Positions 1 through 6,667 of a stretch of DNA of 16,023 nt are shown here, one piece after another; within the stretch, counting starts at the first letter, position 1; every line of letters begins with the position of its first letter. Position numbers and translations under genes: made by a program. The notes under the pieces were generated by a model, which did no database searches, had not been told where the DNA came from, and saw only the letters and a program-made list of their open reading frames with translations. This stretch comes from JBCCMB01 sp039026555 (GTDB lineage: Bacteria > Pseudomonadota > Alphaproteobacteria > Caulobacterales > Hyphomonadaceae). Location: positions 1 through 16,023 of the forward strand of contig JBCCMB010000057.1 in NCBI GenBank assembly GCA_039026555.1, in the 5' to 3' direction.

Positions 1-764
1 ACCGAGCGGTCGCGGTCGTTCGCGGCGTTTGACCCCGCGGTCTTTAGGACAGAGAGGGCGGCGTTGAGGCCGTCGCCATGGGTCTGTTCCAGGCGGGCGA
101 GATAGATCAGCGCCCAGATATCGGACGTGTCGAGCTTGGCCGCTTCGCGATACGCGCCGAGCGAGCGTAATGGCGCGCTGACATAGGTCAATCGGCCGAG
201 CCGGCGATAATCTTCAGCGTCTTCCCTCGCCATGTCTGCCCGCATCGCCGCACGCTGGGCGAGAGAGTTTTCGAACGCCATTGTCGCACGCTCGAACTCC
301 GCAAGCGCGTCGACAGTGTTGTTCTCTTTGAGCGCGTCCAACGCCGCAATCGCTTCCTGACGTGCGGGCGCAAAGGCGCCGCGATCATCCTCTATGAGGG
401 CGAGATAAGCGTCGACAAAGCTTTCTGCGTCGGGTGCGGGGCGACCGTCTTTTTCCGCCGCGGCGAGCATTTCCTCGCGCAATTGTGCGATCTGGCCCGA
501 AACGTCGTCGAGCTTGTCATGAGTGCGGTTTTGGCCGGCCTTTGTCGCGAGGGGCGGCGTGGTCAGGGTTTTTGTTGTGGCGGTCTTGTCGGCGACATCC
601 CAGAAAATCTTCCAGGCGAGCGCGAGGGCGCCGGTTGGAAGGACAAGATAAACCGGCCAGGACAAACTCAGCCCAAATATCGTCAAATCTTCAAACGGCA
701 GAAGATTGATCAGTGATCGCCAGATATCGCCGTCCAACCCGTATCCCCTCTTGCGAACCGCCAT
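1..764 (-). CDS. Membrane-anchored TPR-like protein, 3' end outside window
   Basis: An open frame runs from an ATG at 764 off the left edge with no stop, giving about 254 residues. One hydrophobic segment (about residues 34-55) follows a short basic N-terminus and is probably a membrane anchor. After it come a Thr/Pro/Ala-rich linker, a charged helical stretch (about 82-105), and Ala/Leu-rich helix pairs from about 115 onward. The last pairs have TPR character (G-A-Y-R-E-A-A-K-L-D at about 203-212, then W-A-L-I-Y-L-A-R-L). A role as a scaffold for protein contacts is inferred from the fold only; I do not recognise a named family. No good ribosome binding site precedes the ATG. A TTG about 10 codons in, preceded by an AGAGGGG-like stretch, is an alternative start. 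The gene begins 47 bp after rlmN with no hairpin between, so it is probably co-transcribed with it. Confidence 0.7.
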   Translation of the reverse strand, partial: MAVRKRGYGLDGDIWRSLINLLPFEDLTIFGLSLSWPVYLVLPTGALALAWKIFWDVADKTATTKTLTTPPLATKAGQNRTHDKLDDVSGQIAQLREEMLAAAEKDGRPAPDAESFVDAYLALIEDDRGAFAPARQEAIAALDALKENNTVDALAEFERATMAFENSLAQRAAMRADMAREDAEDYRRLGRLTYVSAPLRSLGAYREAAKLDTSDIWALIYLARLEQTHGDGLNAALSVLKTAGSNAANDRDRS

Positions 765-811
765 CGTAGTGCGGCGCCAAGCTGGCCGCAACGCGGCCGC
801 GGGGCTCGACC

Positions 812-1969
812 TTAATTTGCGTTCGCTTGCGCTTTGCGCCGCTCGCTGGCGCGGACTTTCACGCTCTCGGACCTCAATTGACCGCAGGCGGCGAGAATGT
901 CGCGCCCGCGCGGCGTCCGGATCGGCGAGGCGTAGCCCGCACGGTTGAGGATTTCGGCAAAGGCTTCGATCTGCTCCCAATCAGAGCAGTCATAGATGGC
1001 GCCCGGCCACGGATTGAACGGGATCAGATTGATCTTCGCCGGCACGCCTTTAAGCAGTCTCACCAAATCGCGAGCTTCCGCCAAACTGTCATTTATGCAT
1101 TTCAGCATGACGTATTCGAACGTCACCCGCTTGGCGTTCGACAAATCGGGATAGGCGCGGATCGCCTCAAATAGGGTTTTGAGATCATATTTCTTGTTGA
1201 TCGGGACAATCTCGTTTCGAAGATCATCCCGAACCGCATGCAATGAAATCGCAAGCATGGCGCCGGTTCGTTCGCCGAGTTCTGGGATTTTAGGCGCGAC
1301 GCCGGCGGTAGAGACCGTCATGCGTCGGCGGCCGATCGAAATGCCGTCGCCGTCGGCCAAGGTGTCGATCGCCTCGACCACATTGTCCAAATTGTAAAGC
1401 GGCTCGCCCATGCCCATGAAGACGATGTTGGTGAGCTTGCGGTTCTCATTCGAGGTCGGCCATTCCTCTAAAGCGTCGCGGGCGATTAAGACCTGCGCGA
1501 CGATTTCCTGCGCGGAGAGGTTGCGCACGAGCTTTTGCGTGCCGGTATGGCAGAAGGTGCAATTGAGCGTGCATCCGACCTGGCTGGATACGCACAGCGC
1601 GCCGGCTTTGCCGACGTCTGGAATGAAGACGCTCTCACCTTCTATGTTGGGGCCGAAACGCACGAGCCATTTCTGCGTGCCGTCCACGGAGACTTGATGA
1701 TCGGCGATCTCGGGGCGGTCGAGCGTATAAGCCTCGGCGATCTGCGCGCGAAGATCTTTGCCGATATCGGTCATCACGTCGAAATCCGTGGCGCCGAAAT
1801 GATGCATCCATCGACGCAGCTGGCTGGCGCGCATGTTTGATTTGCGCGGTTCGACGCCCATCGCCTCCAATTTCTCGCGCAGCGCCATCTTGCTCAATCC
1901 GGCGAGGGATTGAGGGATGGCCACCGCACTCGCGCCGGCGGCGTTGGAAAGATCGAGTTGGATGGTCAT
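812..1969 (-). CDS. rlmN: Dual-specificity 23S rRNA/tRNA adenine-C2 methyltransferase RlmN
   Basis: This is a radical SAM enzyme that methylates C2 of A2503 in 23S rRNA and of A37 in some tRNAs, using a methyl-cysteine intermediate. The [4Fe-4S]/SAM motif C-x3-C-x2-C is visible (C-T-L-N-C-T-F-C). Seven residues before its first Cys lies the conserved catalytic Cys (L-C-V-S-S-Q). The methyl-carrying Cys is near the C-terminus (A-A-C-G-Q-L). The SAM-binding G-M-G-E-P motif is also present. From the ATG at 1969 the protein has 385 residues, close to the 384 of E. coli RlmN. A GTG at 1984 would add five residues; I prefer the ATG because a G-rich stretch lies just upstream and the length fits. 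It follows the IalB-like gene by 66 bp on the same strand and precedes the TPR gene by 47 bp. Confidence 0.96.
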   Translation of the reverse strand: MTIQLDLSNAAGASAVAIPQSLAGLSKMALREKLEAMGVEPRKSNMRASQLRRWMHHFGATDFDVMTDIGKDLRAQIAEAYTLDRPEIADHQVSVDGTQKWLVRFGPNIEGESVFIPDVGKAGALCVSSQVGCTLNCTFCHTGTQKLVRNLSAQEIVAQVLIARDALEEWPTSNENRKLTNIVFMGMGEPLYNLDNVVEAIDTLADGDGISIGRRRMTVSTAGVAPKIPELGERTGAMLAISLHAVRDDLRNEIVPINKKYDLKTLFEAIRAYPDLSNAKRVTFEYVMLKCINDSLAEARDLVRLLKGVPAKINLIPFNPWPGAIYDCSDWEQIEAFAEILNRAGYASPIRTPRGRDILAACGQLRSESVKVRASERRKAQANAN

Positions 1970-2035
1970 GCCCCGCCCATACACTGAAGAGGTGCGTACG
2001 TCACCTTGTGGGCCCCGCCGGCGCTGTTGTTCTGG

Positions 2036-2536
2036 CTATCTGCAGGCGGAGCGGGCGCGATCTATGGCGGCTGAGGAGCCCCTTAAAGAGAAATAATAAG
2101 CGGTGCGCGTTCCGCGGCTTGAGACAGCTTCCACGCGCAATTGCGATCCTTTTTTGAGGGCGTTGACGACGGCGCGCTCGTCCTTGTCCTCCAAAAAGCC
2201 TTCATTATCGGCGGAATACATGCGCCAGCGCTGGCGACCGACCACCATTTCCGGCGGCAAATCCGGCCGTAGATCATAGCCGACTTTCAAGCTTGGCTGG
2301 TTGGCCCCCGCCCCTGATCGCCAGGACGCGACATAAAAGGACACGTCGCCATGGCTGACTTTTTTCGGCGCTTTGTCGGTGGCGCTGGTGGATGCGAAGC
2401 AGACCAAATCGCCATTTACGCGTTCGGTGTAGACGCGCCAATCCTTAAACTGACCGACGGCGTTCACCTTAGCGGCCGCCGCAGGGCCAACGCTTGCGGC
2501 GATCAGAGCGAAGCAAAGTAGAATAGGGCGTAACAT
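2036..2536 (-). CDS. Secreted invasion-associated locus B (IalB) family protein
   Basis: The 166-residue product starts with a clear Sec signal peptide (hydrophobic core about residues 4-16, likely cleavage after A-A-A-A near 22), so it is probably periplasmic. The mature part has the layout of the IalB family: an early F-K-D-W-R-V segment, a Cys at about 46 (D-L-V-C), a central basic/hydrophobic segment and a Cys at 165, next to the C-terminus. These two cysteines could form a disulphide. The family is named after a Bartonella protein linked to erythrocyte invasion, but it is widespread in free-living alphaproteobacteria, so no virulence role is implied. The gene lies directly upstream of rlmN on the same strand. 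It is divergent from the sigma-factor gene across a 209-bp gap. The ribosome binding site is weak. Confidence 0.8.
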   Translation of the reverse strand: MLRPILLCFALIAASVGPAAAAKVNAVGQFKDWRVYTERVNGDLVCFASTSATDKAPKKVSHGDVSFYVASWRSGAGANQPSLKVGYDLRPDLPPEMVVGRQRWRMYSADNEGFLEDKDERAVVNALKKGSQLRVEAVSSRGTRTAYYFSLRGSSAAIDRARSACR

Positions 2537-2580
2537 CGGCGGCGCAGCTCATTCTTGATAGTGACGTTGGAAATTACTGG

Positions 2581-2595
2581 TCCCAGATTATGGGA
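2581..2595. repeat. Short inverted repeat in the ialB/sigma divergent gap
   Basis: TCCCA-GATTA-TGGGA is a perfect 5-bp inverted repeat with a 5-nt spacer, in the 209-bp gap between the divergent IalB-like and sigma-factor genes. On the plus strand it is followed within two bases by a T-run. It lies 45 bp upstream of the IalB-like start codon, a typical operator position. The arms are short, so it could be chance; no known regulator motif is recognised. Confidence 0.25.
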
Positions 2596-2689
2596 TATTT
2601 TTGACGGAAACCTTAAATCTTGCACAGATAGGCGCGGTTGTTTGTTACGCGCTTTGCGGGCGCAGAATGGTCGCCTTCGCAGCGATAGG

Positions 2690-2719
2690 TTGCTAGACTG
2701 CCGAGACTCGTCCTAATCT
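2690..2719 (+). promoter_or_regulatory. Candidate housekeeping-type promoter of the ECF sigma gene
   Basis: TTGCTA (2690-2695), an 18-bp spacer and TAATCT (2714-2719) resemble a -35/-10 pair. Transcription would start near 2726, about 20 nt before the sigma start codon. I looked for a TGATCC-type -35 element of RpoE/ECF11 autoregulated promoters in this gap and did not find one. Confidence 0.25.
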
Positions 2720-2745
2720 AAGGGCGCAATAGTTGGACAAATGAC

Positions 2746-3450
2746 ATGCGCGCCGGCCAGGACGCCCAGAAAAAACTGTCTAGCACGTCTGATCCGGCTT
2801 CAGCCGCCGGTAGCGCGAGCTCAACGCGTGGTCAAAGCACGTCCGCCGGCAATGGTGCTTGGTTGCGGGGCGGTGCGATCTCGCCAAAAGGCGCGCTAAG
2901 CCCTGCGATGCGCGAGCGCTTTGCGGATCTGGTAGGTCGCATCGCCGCATCGAAAGATCGAGAGGCGTTCTCCGAGATCTTCGATTTCTACGCGCCCAGG
3001 GTCAAAAGCTATATTTTGCGGCTCGGCGCAGATGATGGGTTGGCGGAGGAATTGGCGCAGGAAGTCATGATTTCCGTGTGGCGCAAAGCGCATTTGTTCG
3101 ATCGCGAGCAGGCGTCCGTTTCGACTTGGATCTTCCGGATTGCGCGTAATCGGCGGATCGACGCGCTAAGACGTCGGCGGAAGCCGGAATTAGATCCCCA
3201 AGAGCCATTGCTGCAGCCCGCCGACGTCACGCCGCCGGAAAAAGCGATCAGCGCGCGCCAAACCGAAGACCAGGTGCGGGCGGCGCTCGCGGAATTACCG
3301 CAAGAGCAAGTCGCGCTTCTTCAGGCGGCCTTCTATGAGGGATTGTCTCACCGCGACATAGCTGAACGCTCGGGATTACCGCTCGGAACAGTGAAATCTC
3401 GGATCCGACTGGCGTTTCAGAAGCTCAAGACGAAGCTGGAAGACGAGTGA
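2746..3450 (+). CDS. rpoE: ECF RNA polymerase sigma factor, RpoE (ChrR-partnered) type
   Basis: The product directs RNA polymerase to stress promoters and is normally held inactive by the anti-sigma factor encoded next. It has 234 residues. Region 2 is at about 73-143 (E-I-F-D-F-Y-A-P-R-V-K; the S-T-W-I-F-R-I-A-R-N-R-R-I-D-A-L-R signature), a short acidic linker follows, and region 4 is at about 172-232 (G-L-S-H-R-D-I-A then L-P-L-G-T-V-K-S-R-I-R-L-A). Both signatures closely match what I recall of Rhodobacter sphaeroides RpoE, the singlet-oxygen sigma factor partnered by ChrR (ECF11 group). The first 54 residues are Ser/Ala/Gly-rich, look disordered and are extra for this family. Met55 (position 2908) would give a normal-length protein but has no better ribosome binding site. 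The 2746 start has only a weak GGA upstream. The symbol is used in the Rhodobacter sense, not the E. coli envelope-stress sense. Confidence 0.9.
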   Translation: MRAGQDAQKKLSSTSDPASAAGSASSTRGQSTSAGNGAWLRGGAISPKGALSPAMRERFADLVGRIAASKDREAFSEIFDFYAPRVKSYILRLGADDGLAEELAQEVMISVWRKAHLFDREQASVSTWIFRIARNRRIDALRRRRKPELDPQEPLLQPADVTPPEKAISARQTEDQVRAALAELPQEQVALLQAAFYEGLSHRDIAERSGLPLGTVKSRIRLAFQKLKTKLEDE

Positions 3451-3484
3451 TTTTGTGCGCAGTGCAACCCCAAGACGCGTTTGC

Positions 3485-3513
3485 TTGACGTATGCGATAT
3501 CTGATCAATATTA
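3485..3513 (+). promoter_or_regulatory. Promoter-like sequence between sigma and anti-sigma genes
   Basis: TTGACG (3485-3490), a 17-bp spacer and ATATTA (3508-3513; TATTAC one base on) form a plausible -35/-10 pair in the 96-bp gap between the sigma stop and the ATG of the anti-sigma gene. Transcription would start near 3520. TGATCA and TGATCG also lie here (about 3502-3526) and faintly resemble the -35 element of RpoE/ECF11 promoters, but no matching -10 is visible at the expected distance. Confidence 0.35.
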
Positions 3514-3546
3514 CGTGAGCTGATCGTTTGAGGCTTGACGCGAAAT

Positions 3547-4215
3547 ATGCACACCGACTTCCTCTCCTATATGTCTGACGACGCTGTTGCGGCGGTTGTG
3601 TCCGGGCGCACCGACCCCGCCGTGGTTTTGCTGTCCGACACGATGCGCGCCCTACGCGGCGCTGAAGCCGATACAGGTGAGAGCGTCGCGGGCGTTTTGC
3701 TGGAAACTGAAACGCCGGCCGAAATGTCCGACGGCGCTTTTGACCGATTGATGGCGGCGATTGATGAAGATGAGTTTGGCGCGGATCCGACCTGGAAAAA
3801 GGCCGCTGCGTCTGCGGGATCCGCGATCAATGAGCTGATCGCCCTGCCAGAGCCCCTGCGCGAAGCCGCGTTGGACGCCGCCGGCGACAGTGGTTGGCGG
3901 TTTGCAGGCCCCGGCATTCGTATTTTGCCCTTGAATGTAGATGGTCGCGCCGAGGCGGAAATTATCCGCATCGAACCGGGTAGCTCCACGCCGCGCCATA
4001 CGCATGACGGTGTTGAGTTTACGCTGTGTCTCAGCGGCGGATTTACAGACGAACGCGGCTCTTACGGGCCGGGCGATTTGTCAGTTGCAGACCCCGGCGT
4101 GACGCATCGGCCCACGGCGGATGACGGCGAAGTGTGTTTTGTGCTGGCCGTGCGCGACGCGGGATTGCGTTTTACGGGCGTGCTTGGCGCGCTGCAGCGC
4201 GTTTTCGGCCGTTAA
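3547..4215 (+). CDS. chrR: ChrR-family cupin anti-sigma factor
   Basis: The product probably binds the preceding ECF sigma factor in the cytoplasm and releases it on a signal such as singlet oxygen or another oxidant. From the ATG at 3547 it has 222 residues. Residues 1 to about 85 are a helical anti-sigma domain and 115-215 a cupin. The cupin keeps all four metal ligands known from R. sphaeroides ChrR: His151, His153, Glu157 (H-T-H-D-G-V-E) and His187 (V-T-H-R-P). The 34-residue spacing between the second and last His is the same as in ChrR (143 to 177). By contrast the zinc site of the anti-sigma domain (His6, His31, Cys35, Cys38 in ChrR) is not visible: residues 1-160 hold no Cys, and the H-x3-C-x2-C helix is replaced by a segment V-V-L-L-S-D-T-M-R. 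A TTG at 3535 is an alternative start directly after an in-frame stop. A GAGG at 3530-3533 fits neither start well. The stop overlaps that of convergent thpR. Confidence 0.85.
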   Translation: MHTDFLSYMSDDAVAAVVSGRTDPAVVLLSDTMRALRGAEADTGESVAGVLLETETPAEMSDGAFDRLMAAIDEDEFGADPTWKKAAASAGSAINELIALPEPLREAALDAAGDSGWRFAGPGIRILPLNVDGRAEAEIIRIEPGSSTPRHTHDGVEFTLCLSGGFTDERGSYGPGDLSVADPGVTHRPTADDGEVCFVLAVRDAGLRFTGVLGALQRVFGR

Positions 4216-4754
4216 TTGGAGCCTAGCGGGTAGACCGCTTCGTCCAAATAGCGACTAGGCCCTTTTCCCATCCTCGACGAATAGAGTTGGAAGCTCTCCA
4301 CCCAAAAAGGCGGGCTTTCAAAGCTTGCGAGGCGCGAGATGAAGGCTGCGGCGTCGTCATCTTGCGTTCCATGGCAATAGGCCAAGGTCACATGAGGTTT
4401 AAAGCGTCTTTTGTCTGCGGTGAGGTTCAAACGTCGCGCCGCCCGCTCGCAGGCGCCCGCCAAACGGTTCAACGTCGGATGAGGCGCGACGCCGATCCAT
4501 AGCGCATGCGGTTCGCGCCCGCCAAAACTGCCCGCGCCCTCTAGCTGAATTTCGAACGGCGTCTCTGTGATTTGGGCCAGCTCTTCATCCAAATCACGGG
4601 CGACGGCGCCGTCCAAATCGCCGAAAAAGCGGAGCGTGATGTGGAAATTCTCGCGTGGTCGCCAAGAAGCGCCGGGCGTTCCACGCTGCAGCGGCGTCAA
4701 AAGATCTGCGATCTCGTCCGGAAGGCTCAAGGCCGCGAACAAACGAAGGCTCAT
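4212..4754 (-). CDS. thpR: RNA 2',3'-cyclic phosphodiesterase ThpR (LigT-type 2H enzyme)
   Basis: This 2H phosphoesterase opens 2',3'-cyclic phosphate ends of RNA to 2'-phosphate; the family was first described as a tRNA 2'-5' ligase. Both catalytic H-x-T-L motifs are present: F-H-I-T-L-R-F about 40 residues from the N-terminus and P-H-V-T-L-A-Y about 85 residues further. The start typical of the family (M-S-L-R-L-F-A-A-L) is the ATG at 4754, giving 180 residues against 176 in E. coli. The frame stays open to an ATG at 4844, but that extension would run through the hairpin at 4804-4834 and has no similarity to the family, so I reject it. The stop shares a TTAA (4212-4215) with the convergent anti-sigma gene. 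Confidence 0.93.
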   Translation of the reverse strand: MSLRLFAALSLPDEIADLLTPLQRGTPGASWRPRENFHITLRFFGDLDGAVARDLDEELAQITETPFEIQLEGAGSFGGREPHALWIGVAPHPTLNRLAGACERAARRLNLTADKRRFKPHVTLAYCHGTQDDDAAAFISRLASFESPPFWVESFQLYSSRMGKGPSRYLDEAVYPLGSN

Positions 4755-4803
4755 AACTGGTCTCAAATACGCCGTGAAAAGGGGTGACGCTAAAATATGA
4801 AGA

Positions 4804-4834
4804 AGGGCCGCCTCCACAAGGAAGACGGCCCCCT
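4804..4834 (-). terminator. Hairpin terminator after the DUF2853 gene
   Basis: GGGCCG (4805-4810) pairs with CGGCCC (4826-4831). The inner arms CCTCC and GGAAG extend the stem with a mismatch around an ACAA loop. Read on the minus strand the hairpin lies 27 bp after the DUF2853 stop and is followed by a T-rich but interrupted stretch (TTCTTCATATTTT). It probably separates DUF2853 transcription from thpR. Confidence 0.55.
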
Positions 4835-4860
4835 TTATAGACATCTAAATCGGCGCGGCG

Positions 4861-5184
4861 TTAAAGCGTGCCGAGTTTTTCGTACTTCGCCGCCAGAAGA
4901 TAATAGAAGGTGACGCGTTGTTTTTGGCGTTCCGCAGACATGGTTTGGCAGATCTCGCCGATTGCGGCGTCCAGGTCGGCGTCGCTGTCTGAGAGGGCCA
5001 ATTTCTTCTTCAGCCATTTTTCACGCACGCGCTCCAATTCGGATTTGTCGGAGCAAGATACGAGGGACGCATCCTTAGACTGCAGGGCGATCCCTAGATG
5101 TTTCACGATCTTTCCGACCGTGTCTTCGGAGGCGTTGCTCGAATATTTGCGAACATTGTCGATATAATCAGCGGCGCTCGGCAT
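4861..5184 (-). CDS. DUF2853 family small soluble protein
   Basis: The 107-residue protein is predicted to be all-helical, with no signal peptide or membrane segment. It has the DUF2853 layout: an N-terminal Y-I-D-N-V-R-K-Y, a central L-V-S-C-S-D-K-S-E-L-E-R-V-R, a basic W-L-K-K-K-L-A-L with an acidic D-A-D-L-D-A-A-I after it, and a C-terminal V-T-F-Y-Y-L-L-A-A-K. The function of the family is unknown. It contains two Cys (about 44 and 79). A strong ribosome binding site (AAGGGAAGGG) ends a few bases before the ATG, suggesting good expression. It lies 96 bp after the aldo/keto reductase gene on the same strand with no clear terminator between, so it may be partly co-transcribed with it. Confidence 0.85.
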   Translation of the reverse strand: MPSAADYIDNVRKYSSNASEDTVGKIVKHLGIALQSKDASLVSCSDKSELERVREKWLKKKLALSDSDADLDAAIGEICQTMSAERQKQRVTFYYLLAAKYEKLGTL

Positions 5185-5280
5185 AGTCCCTTCCCTTTTC
5201 AGCTTTATGGTTCGATTCCATCAGACTTCCGCAAAACTGTGCGCGTTTCAACGCTTTATTGCGTCATAAACGGTTTCGGA

Positions 5281-6321
5281 TCACGTCACCGGGTTGGGCG
5301 TATCGATGTGGATGGCGTTAACCCGGGTTTCTAAATCATCCGTCCAGTCAAGGTCGAAGGCGTCCAGCGCGGTCTTCAACTGCGCCATGGAAGACGCGCC
5401 GATGATGGTGGACGCGGTGAAGGGCCGCGTATCGCAAAATCGCACCGCCATTTGCGCCGGATCGATATCGTTCGCCCGCGCAAGATCGACATATCGTCCA
5501 ATGGCGGCGTCCGCGGACGGCGTTTCATAGCGTTGCATGCGGTCATAGCGCCGCTTGCGCGAGCCTTCTGGATTGACGCCGCCGAGATACTTGCCCGTCA
5601 AAAACCCCTGCCCAATCGGCGAATAGGCCAGCAGCCCAACGTCTTCCTGCAACGCCATTTCCGCCAAACCGTATTCGAAGATCCGGCAGGTCATGTTGAA
5701 GAGGTTTTGAATAGTGACGATGCGCGGCAGCCCGCGTCTTTCGCTCTCCTGCAAAAAGCGCATCAAGCCCCAAGGCGTCTCATTTGAAAGTCCGATATGG
5801 CGGATATTGCCCTTTTCGACATGCCGCGCGAGGCGTCCGAGAATGTCTTCAAATGGTTCAAAATCACTGTCATAGGGTTTGAAATATTTTGGGCCGAACG
5901 CCCAGACATCGCGGTCCGGCCAATGGATTTGGTAAAGGTCGATGCGGTCGGTCTTCAGGCGTTTCAGGCTGTTTTCAACGGCGAAATCAATCTGAGCTTC
6001 CGTTAGCCGCGTGTCCTCGCCGCCTTCGCGGAACCAAGGCAGCGGCGCGCGGCCATTGATCTTGGAGGCCAAAAAAACTTCGTCGCGTCGGCCGGTTTCG
6101 GAAAACCATTCGCCGATCAAGCGTTCGCTTTCGCCCTGCGTGTCCGGTTGCGGAGGAATGGAGTAGAACTCGGCGGTGTCGAAAAAATCGACGCCGCGTT
6201 CGAGCGCGTACTCCATTTGCGCGGCGCTGGCGGCTTTGTCGAGCTGTGAGCCGAACATCATGCAGCCCAGCCCGCACGCCGAGATGGTCTCCCCTGTACG
6301 GCCTAATGGCCGGCGGCGCAT
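5281..6321 (-). CDS. Tas-like aldo/keto reductase
   Basis: This is an NADPH-dependent (beta/alpha)8-barrel oxidoreductase; its substrate cannot be read from the sequence. The aldo/keto reductase tetrad is complete: Asp48, Tyr53 (F-F-D-T-A-E-F-Y), Lys87 (L-A-S-K-I) and His133 (Y-Q-I-H-W-P). The P-P-Q-P-D-T-Q-G-E-S-E segment, the I-G-L-S-N-E-T-P-W-G loop and the P-R-I-V-T-I-Q-N segment match E. coli Tas. From the ATG at 6321 the protein has 346 residues, the same as Tas as I recall it. An in-frame ATG at 6384 has a better placed AAGG but would add 21 residues unlike the family, so the start is uncertain. Cytoplasmic. It is divergent from the Bax-inhibitor gene. Confidence 0.9.
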   Translation of the reverse strand: MRRRPLGRTGETISACGLGCMMFGSQLDKAASAAQMEYALERGVDFFDTAEFYSIPPQPDTQGESERLIGEWFSETGRRDEVFLASKINGRAPLPWFREGGEDTRLTEAQIDFAVENSLKRLKTDRIDLYQIHWPDRDVWAFGPKYFKPYDSDFEPFEDILGRLARHVEKGNIRHIGLSNETPWGLMRFLQESERRGLPRIVTIQNLFNMTCRIFEYGLAEMALQEDVGLLAYSPIGQGFLTGKYLGGVNPEGSRKRRYDRMQRYETPSADAAIGRYVDLARANDIDPAQMAVRFCDTRPFTASTIIGASSMAQLKTALDAFDLDWTDDLETRVNAIHIDTPNPVT

Positions 6322-6667
6322 TTGAGCGGTGCGTCCCTGTTGGCTGACGCCGCCCCGGCGAAGCGGAAGATCTGGATCTCTCATGCGCCCTTATCCTCAA
6401 AGCCCATAACGGACCATCTGTAGACGGCCCGATGATGTCCCCAACCTCGTTCAGGACGCGCCCCCCAACGACGGACTCTGATTTTATGTCATATTTCGCA
6501 GTTTTTTGTTAAACTTTATAAACGTTCGCAAACCATGCCTAACAGGCCGTAAACGACCGTGAACGTTGACGTTTCGGGCGCCCAGATCTTGAGTTTTCGC
6601 CTTTCAATCCCCATACTGTGACATAGAAGTCGCGTAATGTGCGCGGCCGGTTATAGAAGGTGATTTA
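6322..6667. other. Divergent intergenic region between aldo/keto reductase and BI-1 genes
   Basis: This 346-bp region (283 bp if the reductase starts at 6384) holds no gene I can support. It has an AT-rich core at about 6481-6535 with T- and A-runs, unlike the GC-rich surroundings, and the promoter candidate listed separately on the plus strand. A promoter for the reductase probably lies in the AT-rich core on the minus strand, but I could not identify a convincing -35/-10 pair. Confidence 0.6.
6589..6617 (+). promoter_or_regulatory. Candidate promoter of the BI-1 gene
   Basis: TTGAGT (6589-6594), a 17-bp spacer and CATACT (6612-6617) fit a housekeeping sigma promoter. Transcription would start near 6624, leaving a leader of about 44 nt before the ATG at 6668. 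The leader ends in the ribosome binding site AGAAGGTGA, 5-7 nt upstream of the ATG. Confidence 0.4.

Noticed and set aside
434..709. Plus-strand frames opposite the TPR-like gene
   Set aside because: The minus-strand frame gives a continuous helical protein with a membrane anchor; the plus-strand products are Arg-rich without recognisable features.
3451..3546. RpoE/ECF11 autoregulated promoter (TGATCC-type) for the sigma/anti-sigma pair
   Set aside because: TGATCA and TGATCG occur in the gap but without a matching -10 at proper spacing, and none was found upstream of the sigma gene.
4755..4844. 30-residue N-terminal extension of ThpR
   Set aside because: It crosses the terminator hairpin at 4804-4834, and the start at 4754 gives the usual family length.
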